From C-114 sp963719285 (GTDB lineage: Bacteria; Chloroflexota; Limnocylindria; Limnocylindrales; CSP1-4): a stretch of DNA of 64,000 bases. The notes beneath the pieces are model-generated. The model searched no databases. It was not told the DNA's origin and saw only the letters and a list, made by a program, of their open reading frames with translations. The DNA is taken from positions 186,001-250,000 of the forward strand of contig CAVRBO010000001.1 in assembly GCA_963719285.1 (NCBI GenBank), in the 5' to 3' direction. Position numbers and translations under genes: made by a program. This document shows, one piece after another, positions 15,511 to 23,475 of the stretch (position 1 is its first letter; each line of letters begins with the position of its first letter).

Positions 15511-16914
15511 GTGACGGATCCCGCCCGGACGGCCGTCGTCATCCTGGCGGCCGGTGCCGCGACGCGGTTCGGGGCGGCCAAGGTGTTCGCCCCGCTCGGC
15601 GGACGGCCGCTCGTCGACCGGGTCATCGACGCGGCCGTGGCGGCCGGCGTCAAGGAGGTCGTGGTCGTGCTCGGCCCGGGATCGCCGGCTGAGGCCTCCG
15701 CCGGCCTCGGTCGCGCCCGGATCGTCCGGAACCCGAGGCCCGAAGATGGGCTGTCGAGCTCTGTTCGGATCGGGATCGCGGCGCTCGGCCCAGACCTCGA
15801 CGCCGTCGTCGTCCTCCTCGGCGACCAGCCGCTCGTCCGCCCGGAGGTGATCCGGGCGCTGCTGGCCGCCCACGTGCCGGCCGGCCGGTCCATCGTCGTC
15901 CCTCGCTACACCGGCGGGGGAGGGCAGAATCCGACGCTCGTGCTTCGCGCGGCCTGGCCGCTGGCCGACGGTCTGACCGGCGATCGCGGCTTCGGCCCGC
16001 TCATCGCTGCGCATCCGGAGCTCGTCGTGGAGGTACCCGTGGACGGTTCGAACCCGGACATCGACACGCCCGCGGACCTCGCCCTGGTCGCCTGGTCGGC
16101 CCAGGTCCGGGCGAATCGCGACCAGGTGGACCGGATCCGCGAGGTCGGCGACGGCGACTTCTACGCCGCGACGAGCAGCCTGTTCGTCGCCGATCCGCGG
16201 CGCCCGGATGCCGAGGACGCGACCCTCGCCGCCCTGCGCGCGATCGCCCGGCCCGGCGAGACGTGGCTGGACATCGGCGCCGGCGCGGGTCGATATGCGC
16301 TGCCGCTGGCGCTCACCTCGGTCGGCGAAGTGGTCGCGGTCGAGCCATCGCCGACGATGCTCCGCGGGTTGAGGGACGGGGCCGCCCGGCACGGGATCGG
16401 CAACGTCCGGATCGTCGAGGGGCGCTGGCCGCTGGACGATGGCGTCCTGCCGATGCCGGCGGCGGACGTCGCGCTCATCGCCCAGGTCGGCTACGACATC
16501 GAGGCCATCGGGCCGTTCGTGGACGCGATGGAGGCGGCGGTCCGTCGCCTGTGCGTCGCGGTGATGATGGAGCGCACCCCGGCCTCGGTCGCCGAGCCGT
16601 TCTGGCCGCCGGTCCACGGCCAGGAGCGCATCCCCCTGCCCGCGCTGCCGGCGTTCGTCGACCTCCTGTCGGCCCGCGGCCGGTCGCCCGAGGTCCGGAT
16701 GGTCGAGCGGGGCGATCGATCGTTCCCCGATCGCGACACGGCGCTCGGCTTCCTCCGCCGTCAGACCTGGGTACAGCCCGATGGCGCCAAGGATCGAGTC
16801 CTGCAGGGACAGCTCGACGAGCGCCTCGTACCGCGCCCGGACGGGACGGTCACGCTCCGTGACGTGCCGGACCTCGCGGTCGGCGTGATCACCTGGGAGC
16901 CTTCGCGGGCGTGA
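15511..16914 (+). CDS. MocA-type cytidylyltransferase fused to a SAM methyltransferase
   Basis: Residues 1 to about 195 form a nucleotidyltransferase of the MocA/MobA type. Its signature is LAAGAATRFGAAK (around residues 12-24), followed by LLGDQPLV. MocA attaches CMP to molybdopterin, the form used by CODH. After a linker, residues from about 245 form a class I methyltransferase with motif I WLDIGAGAGRYA and motif IV VALIAQVGYD. The fusion is continuous with no frame change. The role of the methyltransferase is unknown. The gene closes the accessory operon and overlaps the next gene by GTGA. Confidence 0.82.
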   Translation: MTDPARTAVVILAAGAATRFGAAKVFAPLGGRPLVDRVIDAAVAAGVKEVVVVLGPGSPAEASAGLGRARIVRNPRPEDGLSSSVRIGIAALGPDLDAVVVLLGDQPLVRPEVIRALLAAHVPAGRSIVVPRYTGGGGQNPTLVLRAAWPLADGLTGDRGFGPLIAAHPELVVEVPVDGSNPDIDTPADLALVAWSAQVRANRDQVDRIREVGDGDFYAATSSLFVADPRRPDAEDATLAALRAIARPGETWLDIGAGAGRYALPLALTSVGEVVAVEPSPTMLRGLRDGAARHGIGNVRIVEGRWPLDDGVLPMPAADVALIAQVGYDIEAIGPFVDAMEAAVRRLCVAVMMERTPASVAEPFWPPVHGQERIPLPALPAFVDLLSARGRSPEVRMVERGDRSFPDRDTALGFLRRQTWVQPDGAKDRVLQGQLDERLVPRPDGTVTLRDVPDLAVGVITWEPSRA

Positions 16915-17378
16915 ACGGCACGGACATGACGATGCCGGAGTTCGAGCCATTGATCGGTGCCTGGCACGGCGTGGGCACGGTCCCGATGGAGCCGCCGCTG
17001 GACGTGTCCGTCGACGCGAGGATCGAACGCCTGGGCCGGTTCATCGTCTTCCGCACGTTCGGCGAACCTGCCGAGATGATGCCCGACAGCATCTCGATCG
17101 TCGGTGGGGCACCCGACGGTGAGCCCCAGCCGATGCACTACTACGACAGTCGGGGAGTGGAGCGACTGTTCCTGATGACCGTCCAAGGTTCGACGTGGAC
17201 GATGTGGCGGGCTCCCGGCGAGGACTGGAACGGCCCGGACGGCCCGGGCTTCGACCAGCGCTTCGTCGGTGAGATCTCGGCCGACGGCAGGACGATCACC
17301 GGCCGATGGGAGCGCAGGATGGGGGATGCGGGCGACGAGTGGGAGCTCGACTTCCCGGTCGACTACGCTCGCAGCTAG
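16911..17378 (+). CDS. Hypothetical beta-rich protein (DUF1579-like)
   Basis: The 155-aa soluble protein has alternating beta strands and many aromatic residues (IGAWHGVGTV, LFLMTVQGSTWTMWRAPG, GRTITGRWERR). This pattern resembles DUF1579 or lipocalin-like small-ligand barrels. The GTG start overlaps the preceding stop, and ATG 16926 is an alternative. Its stop codon lies in the GCTAGC that borders the IS481-like relic, so the C-terminus may have been set by that insertion. I do not assign a function. Confidence 0.6.
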   Translation: MNGTDMTMPEFEPLIGAWHGVGTVPMEPPLDVSVDARIERLGRFIVFRTFGEPAEMMPDSISIVGGAPDGEPQPMHYYDSRGVERLFLMTVQGSTWTMWRAPGEDWNGPDGPGFDQRFVGEISADGRTITGRWERRMGDAGDEWELDFPVDYARS

Positions 17379-17589
17379 CTTTAGTTCCCAATCAGGTTGT
17401 TGACGGGCTGAGGGCCCCTACCCTCGGCTGTCGGTGTCGAAGCCACAGTCGAAGAAGGAGCCCTCGATGGCGCCCATCCTAATGCCCGCCTGACCCCGCA
17501 CGGCCGGGCGCTGCTGGCAGCGCGGATCAGCACCGGCTGGACGATCAGCCGGACGCCCGTCAACAACCCGCGTGGGAAGAACACCTAGC
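17374..17589. mobile_element. Deletion derivative of an IS481-family insertion sequence
   Basis: Inverted ends of about 26 bases face each other. The left end is at 17385-17410 (TTCCCA, then GGTTGTTGACGGGC) and the right end at 17553-17578 as its inverse, with about 20 matches. The flanking sequences are GCTAGC (17374-17379) and CCTAGC (17584-17589). IS481 elements are known to insert at NCTAGN and duplicate six bases. Inside is the start of a transposase reading AHPNARLTPHGRALLAARI joined directly to a C-terminus reading PVNNPRGKNT. Only about 205 bases remain, so it could move only if helped in trans. It sits exactly at the stop of the preceding gene. The rest of the gap to 17743 holds no gene. 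Confidence 0.65.
17466..17588 (+). pseudogene. IS481-family transposase remnant
   Basis: A short frame joins the N-terminal IS481 signature (DGAHPNARLTPHGRALL and ARISTGWTISR) to a C-terminal PVNN motif and stop. The DDE catalytic core and the central helix-turn-helix are missing. It cannot encode an active transposase. Confidence 0.6.
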
Positions 17590-17743
17590 TCTCACGAGCG
17601 TTGGCCGTTCGCCGTTCGACAGAGCGCCCGCGGGGATCGAGCGCTTGCGCCCCGGTCCATAATCCGATGCAGGTCGGTGAACACGTCGGTCCCGATGCGC
17701 TCGTCTGGGCTCCCGGTCAACCCGATCGCGAGAGGATTGCCCG

Positions 17744-18886
17744 ATGACAGCGCCTGCAGCACCCCCGATCCCGCCGGTCCGGCGAGGCTTTCTGGGGACT
17801 CTGTCAGATCAATTCGGGATCCGCCAGTCGCTCAGCGACTACCTCATACCGGTCGAGACGAACAGCATCTTCTACCTGCTGGGCGGGGTCCTGGCCATCG
17901 CGCTCGGGCTCGAGATCGTGACCGGATTCCTGCTCTCACTGGTCTATACGCCCGATGCCGGTCTGGCGTACGGGATCACCCAGCATCTGCTTGCGACACC
18001 CGGCTGGTCTCTGATCATCAACTTCCACTTCTACAACTCGTATCTGATCTTCGGCCTCGTGATGATCCACATGGTCCGGGTGTTCATCACCGGAGGCTAC
18101 CGACGAGGCAAGGAAGGGCTCTGGCTCGTCGGCGTCGGGCTCGCCGGGTTGACGTTCATCATCTCGCTGACCGGCGAGGCGCTCCACTGGGACGAAGTGG
18201 GCTTCGGCGTACCGTGGAACATCTCCGAGGTCCTCGACACGGTCGGCCTCGCCGGAGCCTTCGGCTACACCACCGATGCACTCCTGGCGATCCCTACGGC
18301 GACCGAGAAGCTGGCCCAGATCTACGCCCTGCATGTCTCGATCGTGCCGATCGCGCTGGTCGCGTTCGTCGGCTGGCACTACCTTCTGATCCGGTTCAAG
18401 GGTGTTTCGGCACCGTTCTGGCTCCGCGCGAGCGGGCGCACGGCCGGGTTCGGCGAGCACATCAAGGGTTGGCTCATCCTTGGTGCCGTCCTGGTCGCGA
18501 TCATCATCGTGATCTCGATCCTCGTCCCCCGCGACCCGGGCACCGCGCCCCAGATCATCTCGTCGTCGCCGCTCTTCGGCACCGATGACGACCCGGGCGG
18601 CCTCGGATTCAAGCCGACGTACCCGATCAGCTGGACGCGCGGGATGAACATCATCGCCGCCAACTTCGGGATCGATCCGGACATCTGGGGCACGGTCATC
18701 GCGATGGCGGTGCTGCTCATCGCCCTCCTCATCATCCCGTTCGTCGACCGCGGCGAGCATGAGCCGGAGACCACGTCGGCGGCATTCGACCTGCGCAAGC
18801 GTGGGTTCGCGTTCGCGGCCATGATCGTGTTCTGGGTGATCCTGATCGCGGGCGTCGTGCAGAACGCGATCTCCGAGGCTGGCTGA
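17744..18886 (+). CDS. Cytochrome b (b6/bc-type), solo
   Basis: The 380-aa protein has eight or more transmembrane helices. Two histidine pairs for bis-His b-hemes are visible. One, in FHFYNSYLIFGLVMIH, has 13 residues between the histidines. The other, starting LHVSIVPIAL and ending GWHYLL, has 14, the b6-type spacing. No Rieske protein or cytochrome c1/f gene is adjacent, which is unusual. A four-helix partner follows 35 bases later. Its position between two CODH-type clusters makes it a candidate route from CO-derived electrons to quinone, though this is only inference. AGAGGA provides the Shine-Dalgarno. Confidence 0.88.
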   Translation: MTAPAAPPIPPVRRGFLGTLSDQFGIRQSLSDYLIPVETNSIFYLLGGVLAIALGLEIVTGFLLSLVYTPDAGLAYGITQHLLATPGWSLIINFHFYNSYLIFGLVMIHMVRVFITGGYRRGKEGLWLVGVGLAGLTFIISLTGEALHWDEVGFGVPWNISEVLDTVGLAGAFGYTTDALLAIPTATEKLAQIYALHVSIVPIALVAFVGWHYLLIRFKGVSAPFWLRASGRTAGFGEHIKGWLILGAVLVAIIIVISILVPRDPGTAPQIISSSPLFGTDDDPGGLGFKPTYPISWTRGMNIIAANFGIDPDIWGTVIAMAVLLIALLIIPFVDRGEHEPETTSAAFDLRKRGFAFAAMIVFWVILIAGVVQNAISEAG

Positions 18887-18921
18887 CGAGGCGCTTTTCC
18901 GTTGAGGGAAGCGGACACGCC

Positions 18922-19281
18922 ATGATCACTCAGCTCCACACGTGGCTGGCGGTGGCCGCAGCCTTCGTGATCGTGCTCGTGGGCGTGGAGGCGGGCTGGC
19001 GTGCCTGGCGTCGCGTGCCGCCCGGCGCGACGACCGGCCGAGTCGAAGGTTTCCTGCTCGTGCTCCTCCTCATCACGATCGCCGGCGGTCTCGGACTCCT
19101 GGTGGGCGGTGGTCACCCGCGCGAGATCCTCCACTTCGTCTACGCGATCGTCGTGTTCGGCGCGGTGCCCATCGCGGCCGCCCTCTCGGTGCGCGCATCA
19201 CCACGGATGCGGGGTCTGGCCGGGGTCGCCGGAGCGCTCGTGGCCCTGATCGTCGTCGCGCGCCTGTTCGGGACGGGCTAG
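18922..19281 (+). CDS. Four-helix membrane protein next to cytochrome b
   Basis: The 119-aa protein consists almost wholly of four transmembrane helices. Histidines stand near the start of helix 1 (LHTWLA) and in helix 3 (ILHFVYAIVV). These could bind heme or simply face the quinone pocket. It begins 35 bases after the cytochrome b stop with GGGAAG upstream, so they are surely co-transcribed. I do not recognise the family. A small subunit or anchor of the cytochrome b complex is the most natural guess. Confidence 0.65.
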   Translation: MITQLHTWLAVAAAFVIVLVGVEAGWRAWRRVPPGATTGRVEGFLLVLLLITIAGGLGLLVGGGHPREILHFVYAIVVFGAVPIAAALSVRASPRMRGLAGVAGALVALIVVARLFGTG

Positions 19282-19329
19282 CGCGATCAGGATGGGCCTG
19301 TCGACGACGCCGTTCGGTCGGCTTGGGCG

Positions 19330-19969
19330 ATGACGGACGCGCGCAAGGCGATCGTGGCGCGCGGGTACGACGCGATGAGCGACCGGTATCTCGCGTGGAG
19401 CGCGGAGATCGACGACCTGGCGCGCACGAGCTTGCTCGCCGACTTCAACGCACGCCTGGCTGCCGGGTCCGACGTGCTCGACCTGGGGTGTGGGGCCGGG
19501 ATCCCGGCGACGCGCGCGCTGGCCGAGCGCTTCCGCGTCACGGGGGTCGACATCTCGGCTCGCCAGCTCGAGGCGGCCCGGCGCAATGTGCCGGAAGCGA
19601 CGTTCCTCCAGGGCGACCTCGCGACGATCGACCTGCCGGCCGCCACGTTCGACGGTGTCACCGCGTTCTATTCGATCTCGCATGTGCCGCGTGACGAGCA
19701 CGACGTCGTGTTCGGCCGCGTCCTTCGGTGGTTGCGGCCCGGAGGCCTGTTCCTGGCGGTCCTGGGCGCGGAGGACAGCCCGGACTGGGTGGGCGACTGG
19801 CTCGGCGAGCCGATGTTCTTCAGCAGCTTCGATGCCACCGAGAACCGCCGGCTGATGGCCGCCGCCGGTTTCGATGTCCTCATCGCCGATGTGCTGCGAG
19901 ACGCCCGAGCCCGAGGGCGCCGTGCCGTTCCTGTGGGTCCTCGCGCGCCGCCCGGCGCGGCCCGGCTGA
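19330..19969 (+). pseudogene. Class I SAM methyltransferase, frameshifted near its C-terminus
   Basis: Motif I is VLDLGCGAGIPATRAL (around residues 50-65), followed by VTGVDIS and a FYSISHVPRDE segment, all typical of small-molecule methyltransferases. Around 19897 one extra base shifts the frame. Removing it restores the usual ending ETPEPEGAVPFLWVLARRP and a TGA at 19967-19969 that overlaps the next ATG. As given, the frame instead runs on into the nucleotidyltransferase and makes an apparent 474-aa fusion, which I think is artificial. The substrate is unknown. Confidence 0.75.
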
Positions 19970-20754
19970 TGGACCCGGTCGTGCTCGACGAGCTCGTCGC
20001 GGGCATCCAGTCCGCGCTCGGAGATGAGCTCGTCGGCATCTATCTCTACGGGTCGAGCGTCTCTGGCGGCTTTGATCAGGGGGTCAGCGACCTCGATCTC
20101 GTCGCCGTGACCGTGGACGATGCCGACCAGCTCGATCTGAAGGCCCTGGAGCGGATGCACGAAGGTTTCGCGACCCGCCACCCGGAGTGGACCGACCGGA
20201 TCGAGGTGGCCTACGTCGGCCGAGAGACGCTCGCGTCGTTCCGGACCAGCAGCCGGCGCCTGGCGGTGATCAGCCCCGGTGAGCCGTTCCATCTCAAGGA
20301 CGACCGCGCCATCGAGTGGGTCCAGAACTGGTATCTGGTCCGCGAGAGCGGGGTTGCACTCGTCGGGCCCCTGGCAGCCTCGCTGATCCCGCCGATCGCC
20401 TGGTCCGAGTTCGCGGCCGCCTCGGTGCGCTACGCGGCGGAACTCGCGTCAGCCTCGCTTGGCGCCTTCACTCCCGGCTATCTCGCCTACGTCGTCCTGA
20501 CGATGTGCCGTGCCGAGCACACCGTCGTCACCCAGACCTACGCCTCGAAGCAGGTCGCGGCTGCCTGGGCTCAGGCACGGCATCCCGAGTGGGCACGGCT
20601 CGTCGACGCGGCCCTCCGCTGCCGGATGTCCGGCGGTCGTTCCGGCTTCGACGACCCACGCACCCGGTCCGACGCGGTCCGTTTCATCCGGACGATCGGC
20701 GCCGAGGTCGTGGCCGAGTCGACTGCACTCCAGGGATCCTACGAGCCGCGATGA
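19969..20754 (+). CDS. Aminoglycoside-type (AadA-like) nucleotidyltransferase
   Basis: The 261-aa reading from ATG 19969 has the nucleotidyltransferase signature YGSSVSGGFDQGVSDLDL (around residues 27-44), where the two Asp residues bind Mg-NTP. The C-terminal half is helical and resembles the DUF4111 region of AadA and ANT(9). Such enzymes adenylate spectinomycin or streptomycin-type drugs, but many chromosomal homologues have unknown substrates. It overlaps the upstream methyltransferase stop (TGATG). The ATG is chosen because the upstream frame becomes methyltransferase after a one-base correction. Confidence 0.75.
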   Translation: MDPVVLDELVAGIQSALGDELVGIYLYGSSVSGGFDQGVSDLDLVAVTVDDADQLDLKALERMHEGFATRHPEWTDRIEVAYVGRETLASFRTSSRRLAVISPGEPFHLKDDRAIEWVQNWYLVRESGVALVGPLAASLIPPIAWSEFAAASVRYAAELASASLGAFTPGYLAYVVLTMCRAEHTVVTQTYASKQVAAAWAQARHPEWARLVDAALRCRMSGGRSGFDDPRTRSDAVRFIRTIGAEVVAESTALQGSYEPR

Positions 20755-20809
20755 GTCGTGCGGCGTCCGGCGGTCGTATCGTCGACCTCATCACCGAGGA
20801 GGACTTCCG

Positions 20810-21374
20810 ATGCGCAGCGTGACCTATTCGATGGGCGTCTCGCTCGACGGCTACATCGTCGGGGCAGATGGCGACATCACTTCGTTGCCGCCCGACGAGG
20901 AAGTCTGGCGACTGGTCATGGACGAGATACGCGGGGTCGGCGTCCACCTGATGGGACGACGGCTGTACGAGACGATGTTGTACTGGGAGACCGCCGATCA
21001 GGATCAGTCGCTCGATGAATTCAGAGATCGAGTGGACGGCACTGTGGAAGCCGCTCCCGAAGGTCGTGTTCTCCACCACGCTGTCCGCGGTGCAGGGCAA
21101 CGCGCGCCTCGCGTCCGGCGGTCTCGCGGACGAGATCGAGCGGTTGCGGGCCGAGCCAGGGGAGGGCAGCATCGCGATCGGCGGCGCGACGCTCGCCGCC
21201 GAGGCGGCCGCGTTGGATCTGATCGACGAGTACCGGATCAGGGTCTACCCGGTGCTGGTCGGCGGCGGCATTCCGTACTTTGCGCAGCACGAGCGCCGGG
21301 TGGATCTCGAACTCGTCGAGGCCCGCACGCTCAGCTCGAACCTGGTGTATCTGCGCTACCGCGTGGCCAGATAG
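20810..21374 (+). pseudogene. Dihydrofolate reductase-family (RibD C-terminal) protein, frameshifted
   Basis: ATG 20810 follows a perfect GAGGAGGA. The first part reads SMGVSLDGYIVGADGDI and later HLMGRRLYETMLYW, the normal start of small DHFR-like proteins. At 21023 an extra A after the codons for DEF shifts the frame. The remainder (EIEWTALWKPLPKVVFSTTL, then GGATLAAEAAALDLIDEY) continues in the next frame to 21374. With the correction it would be about 187 aa. Such proteins are NADPH-dependent reductases of unassigned substrate. Confidence 0.8.
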
Positions 21375-22058
21375 CCGGCTCGCCCCGCGGGGCCTCGTGC
21401 CTTGTGCGCTTCGCGTTCCGGGCGTCCGCTCCGGTGGGTGGCAGACCACCCGACGGACGTGGCCAGATTCAACGCACCGCATCACGGGACCACGTCCGAG
21501 CGGTCGTTTCGGTCGGGCCGGCCGCCCCCTGGGCGGGAGGCACGTTCGGATCGAGCGACGGCGGGGGGCTCGGCGACGCCCGGGATCGCGCCTAGCCGGC
21601 CCGAAGGTGTCGTGGTTTGCATCTGGCCGGAACCGGCGGTGTGAGGCGGAGGGGACGCCGGAACTGGTCGGAACCGGGCGTCGGAACGGGCCGGGGAGTC
21701 GACGGGGACGCCGGACCGTGGGATGCCGGAACGGGGACGCCAGACCGGCGTGGGCCATTGGAGCAGGTGATTCGGCACGGCCGGGTCCGCCCCGGAGCGG
21801 CACGGCCTGATGCAGACGAACGGGCCGTCCCGCTCCGGCCGTTCGTTGACGCGCGCACGAGTCGGGCCTACCATCGGAGCCTCACCCCTGCGCCTCCTGA
21901 CCCGCCACCCACGCGTCCGTCAGCGAAGCATCGCCGACCCTCGCGCACGCTCACCGTGGCGGACCTCGAGACGACGGGTCCGGTCGAGCCGTTCAGATCC
22001 GCCGGAACGCCGGCGGTCGTAAGAGCTCCCGACGGGAGCGAGGAGGGCTGAGGCGACC
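21375..22058. other. 684-base intergenic region upstream of form I CODH
   Basis: No gene is supported; the longer plus-strand frames here are rich in Arg, Gly and Pro and lack motifs. It holds copy B of the MITE-like element (21461-21628). Three to four degenerate repeats of GGGGACGCCGGA lie between about 21650 and 21745. The coxM promoter must lie at its right end, where GGAGG near 22043 serves as ribosome-binding site, but I see no clear -35/-10 pair. Confidence 0.6.
21461..21628 (-). repeat. MITE-like dispersed element, copy B
   Basis: A 168-base stretch ends in TTGCATCTGGCC (21617-21628) and begins with its near-inverse GGCCAGATTCAA (21461-21472, one mismatch). Its right 33 bases, read on the minus strand, match the first 33 bases of copy A at 5999 at about 30 positions. 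The interiors differ. The element is non-coding and lies in the inverse orientation to copy A. Confidence 0.5.
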
Positions 22059-22943
22059 ATGATCCCTGGGCAGTTCGAATATGCCCGTCCGGCGAATATC
22101 GCCGAGGCGCTCAGGATCCTCAAGGACAACGAAGGTAGCGCGAAGGTGCTGTCCGGGGGTTACAGCCTGTTGCCATTGCTCAAGCTGCGGCTCGCCGCGC
22201 CCGAGCTCCTCGTCGACATCCGTGACATCGACGGCATGGACACCATCGTCGAGACCGATGACGGCCTGCGCATCGGCGGCCGTACCACCCACGCCAAGCT
22301 CGCCGCGGACGACCGGATCGCCAAGCGCTATCCGCTCCTCCACGAGGCGGCCACGGGTATCGGCGATCCGCAGGTCCGCAACTGGGGCACGATCGGCGGC
22401 TCGTGCGCCCACGCGGACCCCTCCTCGGACTGGCCGGCGGTGCTGCTCGCGACCCGCGCGACGATCATCGTTCGGAGTGAAGCCGGCGAACGCCAGATCG
22501 CGGCCCGCGACTTCTTCCTCGACACGTTCCAGACGGCCATCGAGCCGACCGAGCTGCTCACCGAGATCCGCATCCCGGGGGCGACCTCGGCCAGCCGCGG
22601 CGCCTACGAAAAGCTCGAGCGGCGGGCAGGCGACTTCGCCACGGTCGGGGCGGCCGTCCAGCTCGAGATCGGCGCCGATGGGCGTATCTCGGCCGCCGGC
22701 GTCGGCCTGACGGCCGTGGCCGAGACGCCGTTCGCGGCGACCGGCGCGGAGGCGGCCCTGGTCGGCCAGGCGCCAACCGAGGACGTGTTCCGGGCCGCCG
22801 GCGATGCCGCCGCGGCGCAGAGCCGGCCGGCCGGCGACGGCCATGGACCGGCCGAGTACAAGAAGGCGATGGCCTCCGAGATCACGGTCCGGGCCCTCCG
22901 GCGTGCGGTCGAACGCACGACGGCCGGCTCGGGTCAGCGTTGA
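22059..22943 (+). CDS. coxM: Aerobic CO dehydrogenase medium (FAD) subunit, form I
   Basis: The 294-aa subunit has the FAD-binding segments GGYSLLPLLKLRL (around residues 34-46) and TIGGSCAHADPSSDW. It accepts electrons from CoxS and passes them to the respiratory chain. It is first in an M-S-L operon, the order diagnostic of true CODH. The small-subunit gene follows after 17 bases. Compared with the FAD subunit at 9293 it has a Tyr in the GGYS loop instead of GGQS. Confidence 0.93.
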   Translation: MIPGQFEYARPANIAEALRILKDNEGSAKVLSGGYSLLPLLKLRLAAPELLVDIRDIDGMDTIVETDDGLRIGGRTTHAKLAADDRIAKRYPLLHEAATGIGDPQVRNWGTIGGSCAHADPSSDWPAVLLATRATIIVRSEAGERQIAARDFFLDTFQTAIEPTELLTEIRIPGATSASRGAYEKLERRAGDFATVGAAVQLEIGADGRISAAGVGLTAVAETPFAATGAEAALVGQAPTEDVFRAAGDAAAAQSRPAGDGHGPAEYKKAMASEITVRALRRAVERTTAGSGQR

Positions 22944-22960
22944 CGGAAGGGACGGCACAC

Positions 22961-23470
22961 GTGACCACGCATCACATCAGCGTCACCGTCAACGGGGAGG
23001 CGCACGAAGCCGATGTCGAGCCCCGACTCCTGCTCGTCCACCTCCTCCGCGAGAACTTCGGGCTGACGGGCACCCATATCGGGTGCGACACGAGCAACTG
23101 CGGCGCCTGCACCGTCGTCGTCGACGGTGTCTCGGCCAAGTCGTGCACGATGCTCGCGGTCTCCGCCAACGGCTCGACCATCAAGACGATCGAGGGCATG
23201 GCCAGCGGTGCGGATCTCCACCCGCTCCAGCAGGCGTTCTGGGACCAGCACGGCCTCCAGTGCGGCTTCTGCACGCCGGGGATGATCATGCAGGCCTCGA
23301 CCCTGCTCGAGGACAATCCGGACCCGAACGAGGACGAGATCCGCCTGGGGATCAGCGGCAACCTGTGCCGCTGCACGGGCTACGTGAACATCGTCAAGGC
23401 GATCCAGCAGGCCGCCGGCGAGCTTCGGGCGACGCAGGATGCGCCGGCCGAGCAGGCAGCGGTGAGGTAG
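22961..23470 (+). CDS. coxS: Aerobic CO dehydrogenase small (2Fe-2S) subunit, form I
   Basis: The 169-aa protein has GCDTSNCGACTV plus a later KSC for the first cluster, and CGFCTPGMIM plus CRCTGYVNI for the second. I prefer the GTG at 22961, which has GGAAGGGA eight bases upstream. A TTG overlapping the coxM stop at 22940 is the alternative. It relays electrons between the Mo-Cu site and FAD. Confidence 0.94.
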   Translation: MTTHHISVTVNGEAHEADVEPRLLLVHLLRENFGLTGTHIGCDTSNCGACTVVVDGVSAKSCTMLAVSANGSTIKTIEGMASGADLHPLQQAFWDQHGLQCGFCTPGMIMQASTLLEDNPDPNEDEIRLGISGNLCRCTGYVNIVKAIQQAAGELRATQDAPAEQAAVR

Positions 23471-23475
23471 ACGAG

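Noticed and set aside
17381..17584. A minus-strand 67-codon gene ending PVNNLIGN
   Set aside because: It is the inverse of the IS481 terminal repeat, not an independent gene.
19330..20754. A genuine methyltransferase-nucleotidyltransferase fusion
   Set aside because: A one-base correction yields two normal proteins with an overlapping stop and start, which is a simpler explanation.
21617..22051. A plus-strand frame of 144 codons before coxM
   Set aside because: Its composition is dominated by Arg, Gly and Pro, it lacks any motif, and it overlaps the inverted-repeat element. It is a GC-frame shadow.
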